Assembly (NCBI GenBank): GCA_016719605.1
Contig: JADJYW010000008.1
Span: 186,001-250,000 of the forward strand
Length of the DNA: 64,000 bases
Source: Lewinellaceae bacterium
Lineage (GTDB): Bacteria > Bacteroidota > Bacteroidia > Chitinophagales > Saprospiraceae
Direction: 5' to 3'
Part shown: positions 44,789 through 52,150 of the stretch, in pieces
How the letters are laid out: every line of letters starts with the position of its first letter
Numbering within the stretch: the stretch's first letter is position 1
The notes under the pieces: model-generated
The model's database searches: none
What the model saw: only the letters and a program-made list of their open reading frames with translations
What the model was told of the DNA's origin: nothing
Program-made: the position numbers and the translations under genes

Positions 44789-44813
44789 GTTTCGAGTTTT
44801 GAGTTTCGAGTTT
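44781..44813 (-). repeat. Heptamer repeat in inverse orientation, overlapping a stop codon
   Basis: GTTTTGAGTTTCGAGTTTTG-type units are the reverse complement of the CTCAAAA/CTCGAAA leader. The stop codon of the protease gene is formed inside the first unit. Confidence 0.8.
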
Positions 44814-44915
44814 GCACGGTTTTTTTCTGCCCCAAGCCCTCAATTTAACTTTATTTCGCACGACAAAACGCAATCCCGCCTCCGGCTGAACAAGAACCCA
44901 AAACGGTAGTGGCAA

Positions 44916-45040
44916 ATTTCGAGTGATGGAACGCGGATTAAACGGATGCAAGCAGCACGGATTTCCACGGATTTATTTAAGGAATCCGTGGAAATCCGTG
45001 CTGCTTGCATCCGTTTAATCCGCGTTCCATCACTCGAAAT
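44916..45040. repeat. Perfect 57-bp-arm palindrome (copy 1 of a long-hairpin family)
   Basis: Left arm 44916-44972 and right arm 44984-45040 are exact complements around an 11-base loop TTATTTAAGGA. The arms contain GATGGAACGCGGATTAAACG. A second copy with 63-base arms and the same loop core is at 60655-60803. Confidence 0.92.
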
Positions 45041-45058
45041 AACGCCGCGCACGGCGCC

Positions 45059-45097
45059 AAACTCAAAACTCAAAACTCAAAACTCAAAACTCAAAAC
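45059..45097 (+). repeat. CTCAAAA heptamer repeat leader
   Basis: Five to six tandem AACTCAA units ending four bases before the ATG at 45102. Confidence 0.9.
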
Positions 45098-45101
45098 TGA
45101 T

Positions 45102-47004
45102 ATGATCCGTTTCCTTCCTCCTCCTCCCCGCCTGCCTGCCCGCGCAGGAAGTCATCCGAATCCGGGATTTTTGTGCTTACCGGAACGAGACCATCCTGTC
45201 CGAATACTACCAGTGGGCGCCCGGCACCGAAGCCGACCAGATCGTGTCGGACATCTGTCGGGCGGTGAGCCTGCAGAAAAACTTCATTGTGAAGGCTTCC
45301 AACGTGGAAAATGCGATGGCGCTCATGGATGCCGACGGCCACCGCATGATCCTGTACAGCACCCTTTTTCTGGAAAAATTCAAGGCGGACACGCGCACCA
45401 GGTGGGCGGCCTATTCGGTACTGGCTCACGAAATCGGGCACCACCTGAACCACCACCGGTTCGACGAATCCGACCCCGCCCGACGCCGTATCCTGGAGTT
45501 GCAGGCCGACGAGTTTTCCGGCGGCGTGCTGCGCCTGCTGGGCGCTCCCCTGAACGACTCCAAAGCCGGGGTTGAGTCGTTTGCCCAGGAAGCCGAAAGC
45601 CCCAAATACCCCTCCGGACGTGCCCGCCTCGAAGCGGTGACCCGCGGCTGGATCAACCAGGATGACCGCCTCGGCAGTATAGACCCCGTGGCGCCGCCCG
45701 TGCGCCCCGCAGGCCCGGACACCGACGGCGACGGCGTGCCCGACGCCACCGACAAGTGCCGCGACGAGTACGGCTTAGCCAAACTGGACGGCTGCCCCGA
45801 CGGCGACGGCGACGGCATACCCGACCACGAAGACAAATGCAAATACCAGCCCGGCCCCGCCAAATGGCTGGGCTGCCCGGACACCGACGGCGACGGCATA
45901 CCCGACCACGAGGATACCTGCCCGACGGTACCCGGGCTGCCCGAACGCAAAGGCTGCCCGCCGGCCGACCGCGACGGCGACGGGGTGCCCGACCAGAGCG
46001 ACAAGTGCGCGGACAAGGCCGGCCTGAAACAATTCCAGGGTTGCCCGGACACCGACGGCGACGGGGTGCCCGACCACGAGGACGACTGCCCGACAGAGGC
46101 GGGCCTGCCGGCGCTGCGCGGCTGCCGGGAGAAAACCGCCACCCCCGCCAAACCCCGCGCGGGCGATGTAGCCGCCGACGGGCTGGTGTTTGTGGCGGGC
46201 GGCGCCTACACCATGGGCTGCACCACCGAGCAGGGCAGCGATTGCGCCGGCGACGAAAAACCCGCGCACCGGGTGACGGTGCCGGATTTTTACATCGGGA
46301 AATATGAAGTGACCAACGAGGAGTTTTGTAGATTTTTAAATGCGATATCGAACAACATTACCTTTAGCACCAATGGGGACGAGGTGTCGTACAAGGGTCA
46401 AATTATTTTTGATATGTTTTGCGGAGATAAAAAGGGCGGATGCAGTGGATTCACGGAAATGATCGAATATGACAAAGGCAACAGACCGGGCGGGCGGTTG
46501 ACCGTGGTATCAGGATATGAAAGACATCCCCTGGTGCTGGTCTCCTGGCATGGCGCAACCGAGTATTGCAAGTGGCTCAGCACAGATGGTAAAAACTACC
46601 GGCTGCCGACGGAGGCGGAGTGGGAGTACACGGCGCGGGGCGGCAGCCTGAGCGGAGGGTACAAGTACTCCGGCAGCAACAGCATAGACGAGGTGGCGTG
46701 GTACACATCCAACTCGGGCAGCAAAACGCACCAGGTAGGCGGCAAAAAAGCCAACGAACTGGGCCTGCACGACATGAGCGGAAATGTGCGGGAATGGGTA
46801 GAAGACGACTGGCACGACAGTTACCAGAGTGCCCCGACGACGGGTATGGCATGGACAGGCACAAGTAGCAGGGGCGGCTACCGCGTGGGTCGCGGCGGCT
46901 CGTGGTACGCCGGCGCGCTGCATTGCCGCGTTGCCGATCGCCGCAACGACGCGCCGACGATCCGCGGCTACAGCCTGGGCTTCCGCCTCTGTCGCTCCTT
47001 CTAG
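45102..47004 (+). pseudogene. Secreted M48-like / TSP type-3 / FGE-CLec protein, copy A; frameshift in the signal peptide
   Basis: From the ATG at 45102 the signal peptide frame is lost: the tract CCTTCCTCCTCCTCC has one T too many, and removing it gives MIRFLLLLPACLPAQ joined to the long downstream frame (about 633 residues in total). Then VLAHEIGHHLNHHRFDE with ELQADEF (M48-like zinc site), five or so thrombospondin type-3 Ca-binding repeats (DTDGDGVPD, DGDGDGIPDHEDKC), and a C-terminal FGE-sulfatase/C-type-lectin-like domain from about 365 (FVAGGAYTMGCTTEQGSDC... GFRLCRSF). The final ~40 codons differ strongly from copies B and C. Called pseudogene only because of the indel, which could be phase-variable or an error. 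Confidence 0.72.
46882..47004 (+). other. Hypervariable C-terminal region of copy A (DGR variable-region-like)
   Basis: Bounded by conserved RVxRGGS and GFRLCRS. Between them codons such as TAC GCC GGC, GAT, CGC AAC GAC, ATC CGC GGC TAC AGC differ from the other copies mostly at first and second positions of codons ending in C. Confidence 0.5.
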
Positions 47005-47120
47005 TCAGTTGGTCTGCCTGTCCGGTCATTCCTGTGAGCAAAAAAAGACAGTGACATCCGGCAACGGAGCGAGCGAGGCGGGGGGAGGCGCCAGCCCCGC
47101 CCGCGAAGTGTAGTAGCCGG

Positions 47121-47290
47121 ATGGAGCAAGTCGGGAGCGGGGGGGTGGGGGGCGGAGGGGGGGCGGGCGAGCGCATGCACAACGCGCACTTGTGGCCGTA
47201 ACGGGATGAAAAATGCAGCGTACACGCTTCGAGCGGGAGCCTTCGGGAATTTGAAAAATTTCCGAAAACTCAAAACTCAAAACTCAAAAC
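47121..47290 (+). repeat. Shared intergenic block, copy 1
   Basis: About 170 bases (GAGCAAGTCGGGAGCGGGGG ... ACTTGTGGCCGTAACGGGAT) are repeated nearly unchanged at 50653-50806. Both contain a hairpin around TTCGGRAATTTGAAAAATTT and end in the heptamer repeat. The first copy has an extra G-rich tract. Confidence 0.85.
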
Positions 47291-47291
47291 T
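47264..47291 (+). repeat. CTCAAAA heptamer repeat leader
   Basis: Four tandem AACTCAA units, seven bases before the ATG at 47298. Confidence 0.85.
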
Positions 47292-47297
47292 GTTCCT

Positions 47298-48634
47298 ATG
47301 TTTCGACTACTGTTCTTTTTCCTGCCCACCCTGCTTGCTGCTCAGGAGCGTATGCGCCTCACGCATACCTGCTCATACGACGGCGAAGAGAATGCCGGCG
47401 AGTATTACACGTTTGCGCCCAGCACCGAGGCCGACCGCATCGTGCAGGAAATTTGCAATGCCAAGGGGCTGGCCTAAAACTTCATCGTCAAATCTGCCAA
47501 TGTGCAGAATGCGGTGGCCAACATGGACGGCAGCGTGCGCATGATCCTGTACAGTACCCTGTTTCTGGAAAAATTCAAGTGGATACGCGCACCTCGTGGG
47601 CCGCCTACTCCGTGCTGGCTCACGAAATCGGGCACCACCTGAACGGCCATCGCTTCGACGAGCCTGATGCCAACAAGCGCAAGCGCATGGAACTGGAGGC
47701 CGACACGTTTTCCGGCAGCGCCCTGCGGATGCTGGGCGCTCCGCTGGACGACGCCAAGGCCGGTATCGAACTGTTTGCCCCTGAGGGCGAAACCAAAACC
47801 CACCCCCCGGGCAGCGCCCGCCGCGAAGCCGTGGCTTCCGGCTGGAAAAAACAGGACGAACACCTGCGCAGCCTCGGCGTTATCCCCCCGGCCAAACGCG
47901 CCGGGCCGAATTCAAAACAAGAGCCGATATCCACCGCCGGCATGCTCTCGGGCGAAGTGGCCGCCGACGGGCTGGTATTTGTGGAAGGCGGCACATTTTC
48001 AATGGGCTGCACTAAAGAGCAGGGCAAATATTGTTCCGACGACGAAAGCCCCGTCCGACAGGTGACCCTGTCCGATTTCTTTATTGCCCAATACGAAGTG
48101 ACCCAAAGGCAGTGGCGGGACGTGATGGGGAACAACCCGTCGGAAAACAAGTATTGCGACGACTGCCCGGTGGAAAATGTTTCATGGAATGATGTGCAGG
48201 AGTTTCTCAAAAAACTAAACGCCGCCAATCCGGGCAAGAACTACCGTCTGCCCACCGAGGCGGAGTGGGGTATGCGGCGCGCGGCGGCAGATGGAGCAAG
48301 GAGGACACACGCCGGTAGTAACAAGATAAGCCGTGTGGCGTGGTACAGGTCCAACTCGGATGGCAAGTCGCATCCGGTGGGCGGCAAGATGGCGAACGAA
48401 CTGGAACTGTACGACATGAGCGGCAACGTATGGGAGTGGTGCAGCGACTGGTTTGGGACATATTCTTTTCGAGCGGAAACAAATCCGAAAGGCGGTGGGG
48501 AGGGCGACTACCGCGTGATTCGCGGCGGCTCCTGCTACGACGACGCGCGGGATTGCCGCGTCGCCGGCCGCGGCTACGGCGAGCCGGCAGACAGCTTCGT
48601 CCACCTGGGCTTCCGCCTCTGTCGTTCCTTCTAG
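47298..48634 (+). pseudogene. Secreted M48-like / FGE-CLec protein, copy B, with stop codon and frameshift; lacks TSP3 repeats
   Basis: The ATG at 47298 gives MFRLLFFFLPTLLAAQERMR, nearly identical to copy C. At 47475 an AAA codon of copy C is TAA. Near 47578-47581 GC is replaced by a single T and the frame shifts, continuing as TRTSWAAYSVLAHEIGHHL. The thrombospondin repeats are absent and a short linker joins directly to the FGE domain (FVEGGTFSMGCTKEQG). A second local frameshift near 48268 is compensated about 35 bases later. These independent lesions look like real decay, not only sequencing error. The C-terminal variable stretch is intact and differs from A and C. Confidence 0.8.
48512..48634 (+). 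other. Hypervariable C-terminal region of copy B
   Basis: Same conserved bounds as copy A (RVIRGGS and GFRLCRS); interior codons TAC GAC GAC, GGC TAC GGC, GAC AGC TTC GTC CAC differ from A and C. Confidence 0.5.
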
Positions 48635-48817
48635 TCAGTTGGCTTGCTATGGGGCAATCCGGTGAGCAAGTTGTCGAGCGGGTGGGGGCGAGTGTGCGCA
48701 GATAACAGATCAGATGGTCGCAGAACGGGAGGCGAAGCGAAACTTTATGTATCTTCGTCCGCTCTGTGCAACACGGTAACTCGACTATATCTGCGAGTGC
48801 AACTCAAAACTGTTCCT

Positions 48818-50647
48818 ATGTTTCGACTACTGTTCTTTTTCCTGCCCACCCTGCTTGCTGCCCAGGAGCGCATACGCCTCACGCATACCTGCTCGTACGA
48901 CGGCGAAGAAAATGCCAGCGAGTATTACACGTTTGCGCCCAGCACCGAGGCCGACCGCATCGTGCAGGAAATTTGCGACGCCAAGGGGTTGGCCAAAAAC
49001 TTCATCGTCAAATCTGCCAATGTGCACAATGCGGTGGCCACTATGGACGGCAGCGTGCGCATGATCCTGTACAGTACCCTGTTTCTGGAAAAATTCAAGG
49101 CGGATACGCGCACCTCGTGGGCCGCCTACTCCGTGCTGGCCCACGAAATCGGGCACCACTTGAACGCGCACCGCTTCGACGAACCTGATGCCAACAAGCG
49201 CAAGGCCATGGAACTGGAGGCCGACAAGTTTTCCGGCAGCGCCCTGCGGATGCTGGGCGCTCCGCTGGACGACGCCAAGGCCGGTATCGAACTATTTGCC
49301 CTCGAGGGCGAAACCAAAACCCACCCCCCGGGCAGCGCCCGCCGCGAGGCCGTAGCCTCCGGCTGGAAAAAGCAGGACGAACACCTGCGCAAAATCGGTA
49401 CAGACCCCGTGCCGCCGCCCGTGCGCGCCGCCGCCCCGGACACCGATGGCGACGGTGTGCCCGACGACGCAGACAAGTGCCCCGACGCGTACGGCTTAGC
49501 CAAACTGGGCGGCTGCCCCGACGGCGACGGCGACGGCATACCCGACCACGAAGACAAATGCAGGTACCAGCCCGGCCCCGCCAAATGGCTGGGCTGTCCG
49601 GACACGGATGGCGACGGGGTGCCCGACCACGAGGATTCCTGCCCGACGGTCCCCGGGCTGCCCGAACACAAAGGCTGCGCACCGGCCGACAGCGACGGCG
49701 ACGGGGTGCCCGACCAGAGCGACAAGTGCGCGGACAAGGCCGGCCTGAAACAATTCCAGGGCTGCCCGGACACCGACGGCGACGGGGTGCCCGATCACGA
49801 GGACGAATGCCCGACAGAGGCGGGCCTGCCGGCGCTGCGCGGCTGCCTCGCCGGCGCCAAGACCCGCGCCTCCGATCCGAGTGCCAGCACCCGATCCCGC
49901 CCCGGCCGCCCCGCCAAGCCCCGTGCCGGCGAAGTGGCAACCGATGGACTGGCGTTCGTGCCGGGCGGCACGTTCACCATGGGCTGTACAAGTGAGCAGG
50001 GCAGCGAGTGCGAAAGCGACGAAAAACCAACCCGGCAGGTGACTGTGTCGGATTTTTACCTTGGGAAATACGAAGTAACGCAAAAACAGTGGCGGGAGGT
50101 GATGGGCAGTAACCCGCCGGATTTGGAGTTTCCCGGCTGCGATCAGTGCCCGGTAGAGCGGGTCAGCTGGAATGACGTCCAGGGTTTTCTCAAAAAACTG
50201 AACACCGCCAACCCGGGGAAGAACTACCGGCTGCCCACCGAGGCGGAGTGGGAGTATGCGGCGCGCGGCGGCAGTCTGAGCGGGGGATACAAGTACGCCG
50301 GGAGCAACAATCTGGACGAAGTAGCGTGGACCGTTTCCAACTCAGGCCGAAAGACACGGCCTGTGGGCGGCAAAAAGGCAAACGAGCTGGGCTTGCACGA
50401 CATGAGCGGAAATGTGTGGGAGTGGTGCAGCGATTGGTGGGGAAACTACCCCGCCACGGCGCAGACGAACCCGACAGGGCCGAGTACGGGCGGCAACCCC
50501 GCCGCGCTTCGCCGGGGCGGCAACCGCGTGCTTCGCGGCGGCTCGTGGATCAACGACGCGCAGCGCTGCCGCCTCGCCGAGCGCAACTACGACGTGTCAA
50601 TGGAACGTTACCCCAATCTCGGCTTTCGCCTCGCGCGTTCCTTATAG
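48818..50647 (+). CDS. Secreted M48-like / TSP type-3 / FGE-CLec protein, copy C (intact)
   Basis: 609 residues from the ATG at 48818 (signal peptide MFRLLFFFLPTLLAAQ). VLAHEIGHHLNAHRFDE with ELEADKF forms an M48-like zinc site near residue 110. Residues about 205-340 are thrombospondin type-3 repeats (TDGDGVPDDADKC, GDGDGIPDHEDKC), expected to bind calcium. From about 375 an FGE-sulfatase/C-type-lectin-like domain starts (FVPGGTFTMGCTSEQGSEC, YRLPTEAEWEYAARGG, LHDMSGNVWEWCSDWW) and ends GFRLARSL. It is the only intact one of three close paralogues. Role: probably a secreted or surface protease with a recognition domain; the variable C terminus may alter the binding target. SUMF1-type enzyme activity is not implied. 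Confidence 0.82.
   Translation: MFRLLFFFLPTLLAAQERIRLTHTCSYDGEENASEYYTFAPSTEADRIVQEICDAKGLAKNFIVKSANVHNAVATMDGSVRMILYSTLFLEKFKADTRTSWAAYSVLAHEIGHHLNAHRFDEPDANKRKAMELEADKFSGSALRMLGAPLDDAKAGIELFALEGETKTHPPGSARREAVASGWKKQDEHLRKIGTDPVPPPVRAAAPDTDGDGVPDDADKCPDAYGLAKLGGCPDGDGDGIPDHEDKCRYQPGPAKWLGCPDTDGDGVPDHEDSCPTVPGLPEHKGCAPADSDGDGVPDQSDKCADKAGLKQFQGCPDTDGDGVPDHEDECPTEAGLPALRGCLAGAKTRASDPSASTRSRPGRPAKPRAGEVATDGLAFVPGGTFTMGCTSEQGSECESDEKPTRQVTVSDFYLGKYEVTQKQWREVMGSNPPDLEFPGCDQCPVERVSWNDVQGFLKKLNTANPGKNYRLPTEAEWEYAARGGSLSGGYKYAGSNNLDEVAWTVSNSGRKTRPVGGKKANELGLHDMSGNVWEWCSDWWGNYPATAQTNPTGPSTGGNPAALRRGGNRVLRGGSWINDAQRCRLAERNYDVSMERYPNLGFRLARSL
50525..50647 (+). other. Hypervariable C-terminal region of copy C
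   Basis: Conserved edges RVLRGGS and GFRLARS; interior codons ATC AAC GAC, CAG CGC, AAC TAC GAC, TAC CCC AAT differ from copies A and B. Confidence 0.5.
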
Positions 50648-50652
50648 TTGAT

Positions 50653-50806
50653 TGGAGCAAGTCGGGAGCGGGGGGGAATCCGCCGGGCGAGCGCATGCAA
50701 AACGCGCACTTGTGGCCGTAACGGGATGAAAAACGCAGCGTACACGCTTCGAACAGGAGCCTTCGGAAATTTGAAAAATTTCCGAAAACTCAAAACTCAA
50801 AACTCA
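50653..50806 (+). repeat. Shared intergenic block, copy 2
   Basis: Near-copy of 47121-47290, downstream of copy C and running into the heptamer leader of the next gene. Confidence 0.85.
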
Positions 50807-50831
50807 AAACTCAAAACTCGAAACTCAAAAC
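50785..50831 (+). repeat. CTCAAAA heptamer repeat leader
   Basis: Six tandem units (one CTCGAAA variant) ending four bases before the ATG at 50836. Confidence 0.9.
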
Positions 50832-50835
50832 TGTC

Positions 50836-51576
50836 ATGTGGTATTTGCTATCCGACACCCGCGCCCGTGCGCTCTACGCCTGGATCACCGGCGCGGGAGT
50901 GCTCACGGTTTTTGTATTCATACAGTCGGCGACAGGCAAGTTGGCGGCGGAAGACCTGCCGTTTGCGTGGGTCTGGGTGGCCGTCAACCTGCTGCCGGGG
51001 CTGGCGCTGTTGTGGGCGGACGTGCTGCTGCACCGCGCCCCGTCCCGGCTGCTGCATCCTGCCGCCCATCGGGCGCTGGTGTGGGGTACCTGGGGGTATA
51101 TGGCGCTGCTGTTGGGCACATTTTTGGCGCTGGGGGGCGCGTTGTTGCGGGGCGGTAGCGTGGTGGGGTATTTTCGCGCGTCGTGGTACTGGCTCGGGCC
51201 GGCGCAGGGGATTGTGCTGGCTTTTTATGCGCTGGCTTTTTACCGCAAGCAGGGGCTTTTTCGGCCCGATGCGCGGGTCATCACGGCGTTTGCGGAGCAA
51301 AAAGCCGCTGCGTGGAAGGACAAGGGACAGATGCAGCGCTGCCGTTGCTTCGAGTTGGTGGCCGAAAACCGGCTGCCGGAGGTGTTCGATATGCTGAAGC
51401 AGGCCTTTGAAAGGCGCCACACAGCCAACCACCATGCGGCCATCGAACTGAGCCGGCAGTACCGCGCCTTGCAACACGAGCACAACATGAGCGCCGTAGC
51501 CCCCGGCGAAGTCCAGCTCATGCTGAACCGGGTGGCGATGGGCGTGCTTGGTCTGATAGAGGAAATACCGGAGTGA
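50836..51576 (+). CDS. Four-helix membrane protein with C-terminal effector-associated-domain-like region
   Basis: 246 residues. Four predicted membrane segments lie at about 13-31, 45-62, 80-105 and 115-135 (VLTVFVFIQSA, AVNLLPGLALLWADVLL, MALLLGTFLALGGALL, WLGPAQGIVLAFYALAFY). The cytoplasmic C-terminal ~85 residues (CFELVAENRLPEVFDMLKQA ... MLNRVAMGVLGLIEEI) resemble the helical effector-associated domain EAD11 in its N-x-x-x-x-x-L and L-x-x-LI pattern. EAD modules connect components of conflict and signalling systems. If correct, an unseen partner with the same domain should exist. Assignment is by eye and moderate. Confidence 0.55.
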   Translation: MWYLLSDTRARALYAWITGAGVLTVFVFIQSATGKLAAEDLPFAWVWVAVNLLPGLALLWADVLLHRAPSRLLHPAAHRALVWGTWGYMALLLGTFLALGGALLRGGSVVGYFRASWYWLGPAQGIVLAFYALAFYRKQGLFRPDARVITAFAEQKAAAWKDKGQMQRCRCFELVAENRLPEVFDMLKQAFERRHTANHHAAIELSRQYRALQHEHNMSAVAPGEVQLMLNRVAMGVLGLIEEIPE

Positions 51577-51614
51577 TACGGGTCTTCGGGTTGGCGTGCC
51601 GGCGCTGCGGCAAT

Positions 51615-51647
51615 AGACTTTCCAGGTTTTTTAAACCTGGAAAGTCT
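51615..51647. repeat. Short palindrome AGACTTTCCAGGTTT, variant of the 39818 element
   Basis: Two perfect 15-base arms separated by TTT, located between the membrane protein and the cytochrome gene. The flanking TCTGGATRTT sequence is also shared with the copy at 39818. Confidence 0.75.
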
Positions 51648-51694
51648 GGATGTTTCGCGAAAATGTTCAATAGTGTGGTCACGTCTTCTCTTTT

Positions 51695-51722
51695 TTTGAC
51701 CGCCGGATGTGTGCTACCTTTG
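51695..51722 (+). promoter_or_regulatory. Candidate promoter of the cytochrome c gene
   Basis: TTTG at 51695-51698 and TACCTTTG at 51715-51722 resemble the Bacteroidota TTTG / TAnnTTTG pair. The -7 element ends four bases before the ATG at 51727, implying a nearly leaderless message. Confidence 0.55.
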
Positions 51723-51726
51723 CGCC

Positions 51727-52041
51727 ATGAAGTATGCCGTATTGATCCTGTTTTTTCTGATACTGTGTCTGACCGTGTGTGCACAGGACATACCTGATTC
51801 CACCAAAAAAATACTGGGGAAATATACCTGTGGCAGTTGCCACAGCTACGAGATGCGCCTGATCGGGCCCAGCTGGAAAGAACTTGCTCAAAAAAACTAC
51901 TCCGCTAAAACCCTGGCCAACCTGCTCCGCAATCCCGAACCAACCAACTGGCCCGACTACCCGCCCATGGCGCCCATTCCCAATATCACCAATGCCGAAG
52001 CGAAGATTTTGGCCGCATGGCTGAAGGAGTTGAAAAATTGA
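51727..52041 (+). CDS. Small secreted c-type cytochrome (c551-like)
   Basis: 104 residues from the ATG at 51727. Signal peptide MKYAVLILFFLILCLTVCAQ, then the haem-binding CGSCH (Cys35, Cys38, His39) and a likely axial methionine in YPPMAPIPN (Met81). A single-haem class I cytochrome in the periplasm, serving as an electron carrier. No oxidase or reductase genes are nearby. Confidence 0.9.
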   Translation: MKYAVLILFFLILCLTVCAQDIPDSTKKILGKYTCGSCHSYEMRLIGPSWKELAQKNYSAKTLANLLRNPEPTNWPDYPPMAPIPNITNAEAKILAAWLKELKN

Positions 52042-52042
52042 T

Positions 52043-52146
52043 TCGATTAGACCGATTGGTTCGATTGATTCGATTATGCCGATTTAGAGCATCCCCCGAC
52101 TTCCTCTTGTTAAACCAATCAAAAAATCGAATCAATCGAAAAATCA
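52043..52146. repeat. AATCGA-type repeats forming an inverted pair before the HerA-like gene
   Basis: The left block (GATTCGATT..GGTTCGATTGATTCGA) and the right block (AATCGAATCAATCGAAAAA) are roughly complementary and flank a short unique stretch, ending just before the ATG at 52151. A related direct array is at 53768-53818. Confidence 0.7.
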
Positions 52147-52150
52147 AAAC

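Larger units (their letters stand above)
44789..45101. other. Gene-free 313-base interval
   Basis: It contains the end of the inverse heptamer array, a 125-base perfect palindrome and the heptamer leader of the next gene. No coding potential is supported. Confidence 0.7.

Noticed and set aside
47005..47297. DGR template repeat or reverse transcriptase near the variable genes
   Set aside because: No sequence matching the variable-region edges with extra adenines and no reverse transcriptase motif is found in this or neighbouring gaps.
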